NCBI GenBank assembly: GCA_014529385.2
Contig: CM043951.1
Coordinates: 110,629,469 to 110,693,468, forward strand
Direction: 5' to 3'
Origin: Adiantum capillus-veneris
Lineage: Eukaryota > Streptophyta > Polypodiopsida > Polypodiales > Pteridaceae
DNA length: 64,000 bases
The notes under the pieces were generated by a model. It had not been told where the DNA came from and did not search any database. It saw nothing but the letters and a program-made list of their open reading frames with translations. A program made the translations under genes and the position numbers. Of this stretch, positions 33,432-44,428 are shown piece after piece. Positions within the stretch are counted from its first letter, which is position 1; every line of letters starts with the position of its first letter.

Positions 33432-33660
33432 TGTTGGAATTAGGGTTGCAGGATAACACACACAGCTTGGAGAAGATGAAGGAAGCTCAAGGCACACAAC
33501 AGAGAGTGTATTACTTAGTGTGCAATGGAAAGATAGATATCCCTAGAATGAATGGGACTATATACAATGCATGGGGGAAAAAACCTCCTAAAGAGGAAAA
33601 AAATGCCCCGACGGTCCTAAGTGTGTTCATACACATCACTACCACATGTATATGGTAACA
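33432..33660 (-). repeat. Co2 3' LTR
   Basis: 229 bp, reading TGTTACCATATACATG to CCTAATTCCAACA on the minus strand. It is about 93-95 percent similar by eye to the plus-oriented LTR at 63524-63750. The purine tract CCCGGGGGGATT precedes it on the minus strand (33672-33661). Confidence 0.88.
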
Positions 33661-33737
33661 AATCCCCCCGGGAGTGATGCAGTGAACGAGAGTTGTGTCA
33701 CATGAGTAAAGGGAAGTGTCATGCCTTGAGGACATGA

Positions 33738-34199
33738 TCAGTCCACAAAGGGGAGTAGGCCCAAAGCTTTACGAAAAGCTTCAAACTTCTCACAACACAA
33801 TGCCTTTGTGAAAAGATCTGCAAGGTTGTCCTGTGTTAACACATAAGCCAAGCTGATCTCTCCTGTTAAGAGTCTCTCCCTGACACAGTGGTAATGCACC
33901 TCAATGTGCGTTGTGCGAGCATGAAAAACTGGGTTCCTTGCAACTGCCAATGCGCTCAAACTGTCAGTGTAGATAGTGTTGGCAGTGTCCTGTCCAACAC
34001 CCAAATCAGACATAAGGCGTCTGAGCCATACACACTCAACCGTAGCAGTGAAGACTGACCTATACTCAGCCTCACAACTCAAAGTGGCCACAGTAGGTTG
34101 GTTCTTGCTCAACCACGATATACATGAACTGCCAAGCATGAAACAAAAACCACTTGTGGACACTCGCGTGTCAAAACAACCACTTGTGGACACTCGCGT
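33738..34199 (-). pseudogene. Co2 RNase H, distal part
   Basis: Reading down from 34199: RVSTSGCFDTRVSTSGFCFM, SCISWLSKNQPTVATLSCEA, EYRSVFTATVECVWLRRLM, YTDSLSALAVARNPVFHART, HIEVHYHCVRERLLTGEI and LADLFTKALCCEKFEAFRKA, ending LLPFVD. This is the typical copia RNase H and polyprotein end, with its catalytic Glu and Asp retained. The doubled RVSTSGCFDT is an in-frame 30-bp tandem duplication (34151-34199). Its N-terminal part, with the first Asp (FSDSDWAGC), lies at 56954 and beyond. Confidence 0.88.
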
Positions 34200-35359
34200 T
34201 GTCAGGAGTTTTTTGGAGCAAGGGATTGCGCATATGTACATACCCATGCATGGTGCATCGAATAAAGGATTGCCCATTTTCCAGAGCCAGGTGGTTACGT
34301 GGGGCCCACATGTGTACAGGTAGGACAACATGTACATAGTGCATCGATTTTCACTATTACCAGTACTAGTGTGTTTTTTCTACAATAATGAGGAGTTGAT
34401 AGCACGTAAAACTTCTCGAGGAAGCTATCCGCAGGCCGACGACATGAGGCAAGCAGGTGCGTCAGATGGCATCTAGGGGCGTCAGGAGGCCGAATGGGGT
34501 CAATACTTGCACGTGGATAAGTACAGACACGACGTGGGTGTTTTCTTGTGCTAATTATGCAGAAAGGTCATCATGAGGACCATATTTTGGGTCCACTTCA
34601 CGTGGTGGCGGGATGCATTATTGGAAAAAGTTGAGTGCCAGGTGTGCGGATGATGCAAGAAGGTGACAACTATGCACTGCAAGGTCAATTTTTGGCTTGT
34701 TCGGGGTCCGTTTGAGGTCATCTAAAAGGCCAAGGGTGCCCAACTAATAAAGCTAAGTGTGGGAACTGAAAAAAATGAGAGAAGACCAGAAAAAAACGTG
34801 GAGAAGAGAGGAGGAACAGCCGCAAGTGTGTTTTTGCTATTTTTGGAGCATTTTTTTGGCTCTAAACTGCTCATCCGAGGTCGGATTTGAGCACTGTGAC
34901 AATGTAGGGTGGGGTTTTTGGGCGTTCCGGATGCAATGGCGTTGTCCATTTTTCCAAATTACTCACAGATTTTCTACTGTTTTTCTTTGTAATCTTCTAT
35001 GGTGAGTGAAGACTCTGCTTAACTTTGTGGTTGTATCTGGTGTATTTCCTCAATACTGTGTAAACTATTTGCCCCATTGGTGTTGGGCTGAGCTTCATTG
35101 AGTCTAAAAAACAGCAATTTTCCTCCTTTGAGCTGAATTGTGAGTGTGTGTGTGTGAGTGTGAGTGTGAGTGTGTATGTGTGAGTGTTGAGTGGGCAAGT
35201 GGGAAATCTCTCTCTTCTCACTCCGTCTGTGTGTTTCCTGTCTCGGCCAGGCTGGTTGTGTAAGCCGAGTGGTGCCCCATAATGTGTGTGTGTGTATCAT
35301 CCCAAGAGTGTGTGTCGGGTCATTATAGAGGCGTTGTGTGTGTTTCCATCCCGCTCACA
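34200..35359 (+). repeat. Gy3 5' LTR
   Basis: Starts TGTCAGGAGTTTTTTGG, ends CCATCCCGCTCACA. It contains a (TG)n-rich stretch at 35140-35190. The frames on either strand inside it are non-coding shadows. Confidence 0.92.
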
Positions 35360-35363
35360 TTCT

Positions 35364-35380
35364 TTTGGCGCCCCCACGGA
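35364..35380 (+). promoter_or_regulatory. Gy3 primer-binding site
   Basis: TTTGGCGCCCCCACGG starts four bases after the LTR. TGGCGCC matches the complement of a tRNA 3' end (...GGCGCCA); a tRNA-Lys-like primer is plausible but unproven. Confidence 0.7.
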
Positions 35381-36402
35381 GGATCTTCTTCGAGTACCTT
35401 CTGCTTCGAGCTTCAAGCTTCGAGATTCGGGGCTACAGGTTACAGGGACAGGTACAGGTATAGGTGATTCACACAGGTATAGGTAGCTGGAGTACAGTAA
35501 TATACTAGCAGTGATGTCACTTGCAGTTGTTGTGGGTATGCATCAGTTGGCGCCTATTTGAGCGCATTGTCTACTGGATTGTACGTTACTTGTGGAAACT
35601 GCCATTGTACGCATTTGTGGAGCCATACTTGGTTGTATTTGGTAGTCCCAACCATTTCTGAGACTTGGTCTGGAAGATAGTCATTTCTGAGACTTGATTG
35701 ACTATACGCGATTTGCATTAGCCTTCGTGTGAGGGTCGATAGCGTGAGGTTTATATTGAGCTGGGGGATTCTCAAATGTGGAGATCCTTTCGGTGATACA
35801 GGTAGCTGGAGCACCCTTTTCGTGACCTCGTCATAGGCTATGTACTAGTGAGTCCTATTTGATGCTCGGGTTCTATTGTTGACAGTTTATGCATATATAT
35901 ACAGTCTATATTTTGTGTTCCTACTGCTCTACTTCTGGGGAAACTCTGTCAAACTTTTTCCAAGTTATGATGGCTGGTTTCTTGGTCTTTTGAGCTATTT
36001 ATGCTGTTATGCTGCTGAAATTTTGGCAAAATCAGAGGTTAAGTCAGGTGTGCCTTCTTGGGAGCTTCATGGTTGGCTTTAATGGATGATCAAAATGGCC
36101 CTCAATTCACTCCTTTTCATTTAACTCAAAGAATCCAGATAAATGTTCATGTGTCCAGGAAGATTTTTTTCCAACAGCGCATAGTCTTTATTATCGGGCC
36201 AAGAAGATTACGAGAGATCCTGGAATGTCCTTTGCCTGTTGTCATTCCGATGACTAACTATGAAAACTCATTTGATGTGCATGTGTTTGTCCTTATCTAA
36301 AGTTGAGCTCCATTGAAGTTTCTGGGGATTGAGTAGTGAGAAGTTTTGGGTTCTTGCACGTGTGTTTGAAGGGGTTCTCAAAGCATCGTAGCTTGGGTAT
36401 CC
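35381..36402 (+). other. Gy3 untranslated leader
   Basis: About 1 kb between primer-binding site and Gag, with a short ACAGG(T/G)ACAGGTA(T)AGG repeat near 35435-35485. No gene. Confidence 0.6.
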
Positions 36403-37170
36403 ATGGCTTTCTCTTATTCGGAGTTTCATGGAAGAAGTGATGAAGATGTGGAAGACTTTTTGGAAAATATGGAGGTTGCATGCATTAGCAACCAAATCCA
36501 TGACCCAACACAGATGTTATGTCTTCTTCAAATTTGTTTGAAGAGTGATGCACGAGTTTGGTCCAAAGCATTTGAAGAGGAGTTGCGTGCAGCGGATCCA
36601 CCCGTAAGATTGAGTTGGGACAATCTAAGGCATGGATTGGAAATGGAGTTTGTAAAGATAGAAGATCCTGACAAAGTGTGGCAAGAAGTACAGGGTTTAG
36701 TGCAAAAGGAAGATGAGCCAGTAGATGTGTACATACGTAAGTTCTCATTGGCATGGGAGAGGATGTGCAAGGCCTTAGCACCACAGGTACCCCCGTCTGA
36801 CATGATGAAGAAGGATAGGTTCTTGGCTGGTCTTTGGGAGAATATACGTTGGAGAGTGGAGCTAAAGAAGCCTAGGACATATGAAGATACACTAAAGGTA
36901 GCAAGGAACAAAGAGTGGAAGCTGAGGAAAATGAGCCAATTAGGGGTGGAGTCTTTGCCCATGAGGTCTGAATTTCAGCCTATGGATTCTTCTCAAGGTC
37001 GCATGCCAGGGGTTCATCATGAACCAGTGGTTTCTGTTACTCCTCAAGTTATGCCAGCAGTGGTCACTACAGTAGTGCAAGATGATGGGCTAAGGCAAGA
37101 CATGAGGCAAGTGGTAGATTTAATGAAGAATCTCAGCCTAAACATGCTAGGTCAAGTGGGAAATAATTGA
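36403..37170 (+). pseudogene. Gy3 Gag capsid
   Basis: 255 codons starting MAFSYSEFHGRSDEDVEDFL, the usual N-terminal motif of gypsy Gag (F.G...ED...W/FL). It continues with LLQICLKSDARVWSKAFEEE, WDNLRHGLEMEFVKIEDPD, VDVYIRKFSLAWERM and DRFLAGLWENIRWRVELKKP. The terminal TGA (37168) is in frame with the next open frame 29 codons later (RGRYANQPGG.. to the zinc knuckle). This indicates one Gag-Pol frame with a nonsense codon, explicable as CGA to TGA. Start chosen because it follows the leader and aligns with the domain start. Confidence 0.85.
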
Positions 37171-37257
37171 GGTCGAGGGAGGTATGCAAATCAGCCAGGA
37201 GGTGAAGAAAGACCTAGGAATGGTGTTGGACAAAGCAATGGTAGGTTTTGGAGGCAG

Positions 37258-38945
37258 ATGCCCACATGTTACAATTGTAGAGAGTTGGGTCACATCATCC
37301 CGCAATGTGATAAGCCACCAAGGATGGGGGGATACATGTATCCATTGCCAAGACAGGTGTTAACTAGGTCAAATGATTATGGCATCGAAATTAAGGGAGA
37401 TGAAGGAACCAGTGGATTAACCCAAGAGGAAAAGGGAAAGACAAAAGTGCTAAGTGTAGTCACCTTGGAGAAGGCATCAAAGCTAGAGGATACATTAGTG
37501 ATGCATATTGGGAAGAGGACCACAGAGGATAAGGAAGGAAGAAGTGCCCCAAGTCCTATTAAGAAGAAAGGAAAGAGCCATGAAGGCGAGGATTTCAAGG
37601 CCAAGAGGAAAAGGAGAGCTCGTCGAAAGTTTCATGTTTCAGATTTTCCAGTAGGGGGTGGGCAATTAAGCTATGACTTGAAGGAGGATCTGATGAGTAG
37701 GAAGGCAGATGTTACTTTTGGGCAGCTTATAGAGATGGTGCCAAATCTAAAGCGCCAGTGGAAGAGGATGGTTAACCCAATGGAGAAAGAGCCAGAGAGA
37801 GGTTCAGTAAAGGTGTTGGCAATGGATGAGCTACCAAACATTTGTCCAATAGTAGATGTGTGGCATAAAAGGAAAAATTTGGGACAAGGTTATGTGGATG
37901 GTGGAGCCCAAATATGCGTCATAACACACTCATGCATTGAGAAGATGGGTCTCACAGTGCCTGGGGTGTCAGGTTTCCGGATCAGATTGGCAAACCATCA
38001 GAAAGTAAAATGTTTGGGTGTTGTAAAGAGCTTAGAAGTGGAGGCATATGATGCAAAGGCGGTGGTTGATTTTCATGTGATGCCAGCGGGGTTGGGAGCA
38101 TATCCTATTATACTGGGCAGACCATGGTTACGTGCAGTGCGAGCTGTTCAAGATTGGCGACATGGTACGATTAGCCTCTATGGAAAGACAGGTGCCAAGA
38201 AGCTTTATAATATGGACACAAGGAAACGATTGGAGGAGATTTATGAAGATGAGGATGAGTCTAGTAATGAAGACTCTTCCACGGAGACAGATGAGGACAG
38301 TAATAGCACTACCAGCACTGATGAGGATGCTGATGTTGCATTTCTTTTGATGGACAAAGAAATCCAGGAGTTTGGTTTAGTTGCATTTGCGAATGAGGTT
38401 GAAGATGAAAGTGAAGGGCCTTATGAAGTGATTGAAGGGCTGATGCAAACCAAGGTTGATGAGTTGCCAAAGAAGCAGGAATTGATGACACAAATGATCA
38501 GTGGAGACCTCTCAGCTATGGAGAAGGATATATATTTACACATGCTGGCTATTTTTCCTGATCTGTTCATTACTTCATATGAAGAGATCAGAGGGTTCAA
38601 GGGCGAAGAGATGCATATAGAGCTGAAAGAAGGTGCTAAGCCAGTGCGGCAAAGGCTAAGAAGGATTGGTCAAGAGCAAATGGAAGCCTTGCGAGAAGAG
38701 GTGGACAAGTTATTGAAGGTAGGGTTCATAGTCCCTGTGGAGACCACAGAATGGGTGAATCCAGTTGTAGTCAGTCCAAAGAAGGATGGGAAGTGGAGAA
38801 TTGTGTAGATTTTAAACCCTTAAACGCAGCAACTAAGAAGAACCCATATCCTCTTCCATTCATTGATCAGATCTTGGATTCAGTGGCAAGTTATGAGAGG
38901 TACAGTGTGTGTGATGGTTTTTCAGGCTATTTTCAATTGAAGATT
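37258..38945 (+). pseudogene. Gy3 nucleocapsid, protease and RT start
   Basis: Continues the Gag frame. Zinc knuckle CYNCRELGHIIPQC (residues 4-17), a Lys/Arg-rich linker, FPVGGGQLSYDLKEDLMSRK, and protease loop GQGYVDGGAQICVITHS near residue 212 (D-G-G-A variant). Then RLANHQKVKCLGVVKSLEV, ILGRPWLRAVRAVQDWR near 285, the acidic linker EDEDESSNEDSSTETDED, and RT start EMHIELKEGAKPVRQRLRRI and FIVPVETTEWVNPVVVSPKK. A missing T near 38800 ends the 516-codon frame. RT continues in another frame (CVDFKPLNAATKKNPYPLPF, YSVCDGFSGYFQLKI) up to the Og2 insertion. Confidence 0.88.
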
Positions 38946-39571
38946 TGTTAAGGCGGTTACGCCGCTAGCGGAAGCTAAATAGCGAGAACTCAACCAACAA
39001 CAGAATTTGTCAGACGAGGACGGAGCTTGACCCGCAGGCGCATGGAAACAACTAGGTGGGTGTCAAATCACCTACTCGACCTTCTAATGACAATCACTAC
39101 TAAGGAAATCAAATCTAAGTTCTAAAATACGCAAGTGACTGAAATCCGTACTACGAACGAATGCTGTACGAAACAGGATCAAGAATCATTGAATCGATCT
39201 CAAACTCAAGGGGAAGTCTATACACTAGGTAAGAACAACACCCTAAAGACTTGAACTGCAAAATCAACCTATAACCGTGCGGTAAACGCGTATGAAGACA
39301 GGTCAAAAAATACAGGTGATCGAAACTTGACCCCGATGGTACTAATGTGTAGCTCTACTCGTTGTGGTTCTATAGATATGCTGCACGCTCCATTCCGACA
39401 CACGAGTTGGAAGAAAACTCACAACGAAGCTCGTAGGAACTTACCACACATAGAAGCCGATAGCGCGCACTCTTGGTATCTGTGCGTAGCTCTCGCCGTT
39501 GCTAACACAATGGCGGTGTCGCTTCTCCAATGGCGGCTCCGTAGCTCGCGTAGCAAGTAGATAAGACTCTC

Positions 39572-39639
<68 letters not shown>

Positions 39640-39927
39640 ACACAGTCACGGCGCTCCAAAAAACTCACTTTGATTAAATGATCTGAATCCCTTAGGTTAC
39701 AAAAACTTTGGCTTATATACCTCAGCCTTGGAGGTGAGAACATCTCTAACTAATTACATCAGCAAGTGAAATTACTTCGAGATTACAAACTGGAAACTCA
39801 ATTGAGTCCCGATACTTAATGAATGGCTCAAATCAAAATTAATGTCGGAAAGACATTTATTACAATAATGGTTACAAAAAGATGAGTGTGAGAAAAAATG
39901 TGGGTGTGATCATCTGCTAGCTCAACA
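38946..39927 (-). repeat. Og2 3' LTR
   Basis: 982 bp, about 98-99 percent identical to 51832-52773 apart from its longer (CT)n (39573-39637, about 65 bp against about 18 bp). On the minus strand it begins TGTTGAGC right after the purine tract (39945-39928). Confidence 0.9.
39573..39637 (+). repeat. (CT)n microsatellite in Og2 LTR
   Basis: About 32 CT units; the other LTR copy has only about nine at 52465-52482. Confidence 0.95.
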
Positions 39928-39976
39928 CTCCCCCCCTCCGCGTTCATGTCGTCCCTGACATGACTTTTATGCTTGG

Positions 39977-42900
39977 TCAATAATGTCCTGTCGTCTTGAG
40001 CATCTGCAAATGTGATTCGTATCGTAGGTTGTCGATTGTCAAGGTTGGGCCGAATATTTTGCTTTCGTGGGTGAAAAAGCCGGTGTAGAAAGCTTCTTCG
40101 AATGTTTGCATGTGGAAGCTAGGAAAAAACATAATCCTTTGGTATAGGAGGTGTAAAACTTTTGAAGAAGGCTGCAATGAAAGATCGTACATCATATCAG
40201 TCACTGTGTCGGCCATCGATAGTAGACTCGAGGTCGTGGCTTTATCTGGCGCGAACACTTCAATGCAAGCTAAGAGAGTCCTGCAAATTTTCTTGAGCAT
40301 CTGACATGAAAGGTCAAGAGAGCCAGTAAAGAGCTTGATGGTTCCCGTTAGGGTTTTCACCATGTAGGCTTTACCTATTCTCTCTCCTGCCTTTGGTCCT
40401 GGCATCCTGGGATAATTAAGCCAATTTGGCTTCTTTTCTGCAATCCTGCCATGCTCTTTCTAGTTTCTGACTCTTGGCACCGGGCAGAAGGTTGCATCCT
40501 CCCGAATCTCCTTTGGTGCCTCCACCAAGTAGATGAGGTAGGCTGGGTATTTGTTCAGCCAACCTTTCCTCCATCTAGGTTGTGAATCTACTATCTTCTT
40601 TGATTGTTCCTCCTTTGTGATGTCGCCTTCGTAAAGAGCGACATACTGCTCCTCCTCTATTCTCTTTTTCGTCTTTAGCACTTCAAATTTCATCAAAGGG
40701 AAAGGCAGGCTGGGTTGCATCCACTGTTCATGGAGCACTTTTGTGTCTAGTCCCTGAATTCTAATGGAGATTAGGAGTCTCCTCTCCCATTCCATTTCCG
40801 CCTTGGCACTCTCCTCTGCTGACTTTTCTATTTGGTCATGGAGCCTTTGTTCTTCTTCTTCAGAGATTCTTGAAGTCGAGGCCACCTCTTGAGCTGGGGC
40901 TGGATCTTCAATTGTGGTTGCCTCTCCAGTTTCTGGTAGCTCTATGGCTGCTCCACCTGATTCTTCTTGTGGTGTCTTTGTCTCTCTTCTTTGTTGCTCT
41001 TGTAGATCTTGGAGCTGTTTGCGGAGGGCCTCATTCTCTGTCCGTAGTGTTTGATTTTCTAATGTGAGCCTCTCCTCTGCGGCCAATGATCCCTCCGCAA
41101 TGTGCAACCTTTGCACTTGCTCTAATCTCAGCTCTCTTTGTAATCTTCGGACCTGGTCTTCCAGAGCTGGTATGATAGCTCCCTCTTGTTCGGTTCCTGC
41201 TCTGCTAGCTCTAGGGGTAGTCCTGAGTCTAGTGATTGTTCTTTCTTGGAGCTCGACTCTCTCCCTTAGCTCAATGAGCTCATCCTTGGCCGCCTCCAAC
41301 TCATCCTCTATCCGCTCCCTTGCTTCTTGTGCACTTGATACTTCTCTTGAAGCCTCGGCTAGCTAGAGTATCAAGCCGTCTCTCTCGTTTTCCGCATCAT
41401 AGAGTGATGCTTTATGACTTTCAGATTCAGTCATAGCATTCTCTAATTTTCTCTGCAACTCCACTTCCCTTTGCTTGGCTGTCTCAATCTCTACTTCCTT
41501 TGCCTTGGACCTTTCTTTTATCTTGCTGAGCAGTTCATGCACCATGTGCATGTCTTTTTCATCATCATCTGTCAACTCTAAAGCTCTTTCTGCCACCACC
41601 TCCAGTGGCTTTGGCTCTTCTAGTACTTTCGGTTCGTCCAGTTTCTCTTCACTTTCTTTTTTACTCTTTGTTTTTTCCTCCGTTCCTCTCTGTTCATCTT
41701 GTTTTTGTAGGGTGATCCCATAAACTGCCTCAAGGGCCTCCTCTTCGGTGTATCCTATCTCTACCAGATCCTCATAATCATTTCTCTTTTGCTGAACTGG
41801 ATCTATCTTCTTTTCTTTGGTCTCGGCCTCTGGCTTTTCCAAATCATCTGTGTCCACCTCTACTGTGGTCTCTTCCAGAATTTTTTCCGTCTTCTTCGGG
41901 CTTGGTACATCAGTCATAGAGGGATATCTGTCCTCAGCTTCCTTGGCTTTCCCTTTGTCGGCTTGCCCATCTTTCTCTTGAGGCTTAGTAGACTCATCTA
42001 CTTTCCTTTTCCCCTTGTCGTCTTTTTTCAGCTCAGCTTTTAATTGCTGTACCTCCTCTTCAGTGTATGGCTCGACAGGTTGCTGCTCCAGAATAGCCTC
42101 TGACTCCTCATAAGCTTTAATATATTGATCGTATTGATCAATATGTGGCCTGGCTGAGCTAGTTCCGACTTTAGTGGGGTCTGGCACCCACTTTTCTTCA
42201 AAGTCACCCTTTAGAGCTCTTTCCGCTCTAGACTGCTCCACTAGTCTTTCCATTCTTGCCGCTTTCTGACTTTTGGTTTGCTTGGGAGCAACCTTCTTCT
42301 TTACTTTCTTCTTAAGCGGCTCGTCCACATCCTCTGCAGGTTCTGAAACTACTTCTAGTTTCCGGCGTGCTCTTGTGGATGCCCTCTTGGATACTTCGGG
42401 CTGTTCTTCCTCCTCGTCGGCTTCTCTAAGCCACTCATTCTGGGAGGGAACCTTTGGCCACTGATCTCTAGCTCCAATAGCTTCATAAGCTATTCTTGTC
42501 AGAATTTCCGCTCCTTCTATGTATTTTGGCTTCTCGTTGTGCATGGCAATTACTTGCTCATGGATGTGTTGAGCGTAATTCACCTCTTTTGGCATATTGC
42601 TCTTTAATGCCCATGTGATGGTGGTCGCAATGGCATGGGGTGGTGTCGTATACTTTTGCGGTCTTTTACTGCAAACATGAAGAAATTGGTTGTACAGTCG
42701 GCAAAGGGTTGCCGCTCTTGGGTCCGCCATATCTCCATAGGTTGCATTTTGCTTCTTGGGCCCATAGACCTCTATGGCCTCCCTTCTTTCCCTGACCGAG
42801 CTCCCTTTGTTGTGCAGCTTCAATGCGTCTGCAATTAGCTGTGGAGTGATCTGTACTTCTACCTTCTCTCCATCCATGGCTGTCAATGTGGCTTTTCCAT

Positions 42901-43252
42901 CCTTCTGAATGGATGTTGCCAACTTGTACACTCCTCTTGTATCCACACCTGATGGTCTCGAGGTGAAGAAACTGTGCAAGTCTACCCTTTCCAGGTACCT
43001 GCTGATGTCTCCTTACCTGCTATAATCTACCAATTCTTGTGGGATCATCGGTACATCCACTGCTTGCCCTTGAGGATCTCTGAAAGTCCCCTGGTAGATC
43101 TTTATTCCCTCTTTCTCCAATACTGCTTCCTCCACCCAAGTTTTGGTTGGCTTGAGGGTTTCTACTGGAATGTCAAAGGGTTCCGCTTCTGCAAGAGCAT
43201 CTTTGATTGTCGGTCTTTTTCTCTTCGTTGCCGATGACTTGGCGAAATCCAT
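39977..43252 (-). pseudogene. Og2 accessory frame, 1,091 codons with three in-frame stops
   Basis: One minus-strand frame runs from MDFAKSSATKRKRPTIKDAL (43252) to LQMLKTTGHY (39977). Only three nonsense codons interrupt it (TAA 43015-43013, TAG 41365-41363, TAG 40462-40460), with no frameshift. The first part looks globular (TFRDPQGQAVDVPMIPQEL, VDLHSFFTSRPSGVDTRGVY, VQITPQLIADALKLHNKGSS). It resembles the putative plant transposon protein domains that some Tat-type elements carry downstream of pol, though I could not search this. Next come a basic stretch with KKKVKKKVAPKQTKSQKAAR, a Lys/Glu-rich region, and a long coiled coil across the TAG at 41365 (KIKERSKAKEVEIETAKQRE to LIELRERVELQERTITRL). 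Function unknown. Confidence 0.65.
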
Positions 43253-43418
43253 GGATCCTGTAACTCCAATTTCAAAAGTTAGCATCTTTTTAATACTGAA
43301 AGCCGAAGTGAAGCTTTTAACTATCCAAATGACTTGAAAATTGAAACATGAGCTATTCAAGGCCTAAGGATGCAAGGTAGGTGAAAAAATATGCAAAATG
43401 GGCTCAAAATCATGCTGC

Positions 43419-44428
43419 AGACATCATACGCGTATGATGTCTTTTGTGTCAAAATGACTTCATATTGGTTGTGCTTGTAGCTGATAGTGTATACATGAGT
43501 ATCATATGCTTGGATTTGAGTTTGGATCCCATTTGGTCAAGTTTTGGCCAGTTTAGTCCAGTTCCGGCTCTTGGCAAAATTTTGAAAGGGATTTGGATTT
43601 TATGATCCAAATTGGATAAAACTTGGTGGTTCACTTTCAAATGGCATGTAGATCACTTCTGTTTGGTGGTTGAAGCCCTGAGGTGCCAAAATCACGTAGT
43701 GAGACATCATACGCGTATGATGTCTTTTAGTGTATTTTTGGACCAAATTTCTCTATAAGCTTGGATTTGGCTTTAGATAGGCTTATTCAGTGGATTTATG
43801 AAGTTTGGATAGATTTTGGGCTAAAATTGGCTCTGGAGACATCATACGCGTATGATGTCTTTTTCATCAATTTTGCATGGGATTGGTTCTGTGGACTCCC
43901 ATGTACTAGTGAAGGACTGTTTCTACTCAAATCTTGGTTTGGACTTGAGTATGTTGGATTTGGGCCAAAAATAGGCTTTAGGTGAAGGATTTTCCCTCAA
44001 TTGGTCTAATGGGGTGATCCTCTTGACCAAATGGTTCCAAATTTCATATGTAGCATGTATTAGATATATATAATCGATGCATGATGACAAATGAGCAGTT
44101 TTGGCTCTGTAAGTGCAAATAGACATCATACGCGTATGATGTCTTTTGTGTCAAAATGGTGCTTTTTGGTTCCAGATAGCTTGTAGATGTGTTAATCAAC
44201 AATCCTACAAAGTTTCAATGAGTTTGGATTTATTTTGACAAAATTAGGACCAAAAATCAATTTTATGGCCTACTTTGCGTCTTTTTGGTTTTCCTTGGGT
44301 TTTCTAACTCCAATTCTCATGATACTTGGTTCATAGGATGTGATTAACCTGTGGAATGAGGCTATGCACTCAAATGTTGAAATGGATGTGAAATTCATGC
44401 TTTGAGACATCATACGCGTATGATGTCT
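43419..44428. repeat. Og2 palindrome array: five perfect 24-bp palindromes
   Basis: Identical 24-mers (AGACATCATACG plus its reverse complement, core ACGCGT) at 43419-43442, 43702-43725, 43837-43860, 44121-44144 and 44405-44428. Centre spacings are 283, 135, 284 and 284 bp. Each is usually preceded by G and followed by TT(T). Spacers have diverged greatly (only fragments such as GTGTCAAAATG and GCTTGGATTTG are shared). The array sits between the second protease-like ORF and the accessory frame, ending 167 bp before the accessory ATG. The same palindrome forms the outer array at 21831-33398. Confidence 0.92.

Noticed and set aside
35286-35486. Cys/Val-rich frames at the Gy3 LTR end
   Set aside because: Products of the (TG)n stretch and the ACAGGTATAGG repeat; they straddle the LTR and primer-binding site.
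36485-36962. Minus-strand frames opposite Gy3 Gag
   Set aside because: Shadows of the Gag frame, which carries the capsid and zinc-knuckle motifs.
41064-41366. Ser-rich plus-strand frames opposite the accessory gene (also 41475, 41789, 42273)
   Set aside because: Antisense of Glu/Lys/Leu-rich coiled-coil codons reads as Ser/Leu/Phe-rich; no independent support.
43013-43015. A tiny intron removing the TAA (AG|GTAAGG ... CAG|G)
   Set aside because: The gap between the donor-like and acceptor-like signals is about 18 nt, far below plant intron size. A single C-to-T nonsense is simpler.
43419-44428. CRISPR-like array (short identical repeats with different spacers)
   Set aside because: Spacing of 284 bp, perfect palindromes, plant retroelement context and no cas genes. 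The similarity is only superficial.
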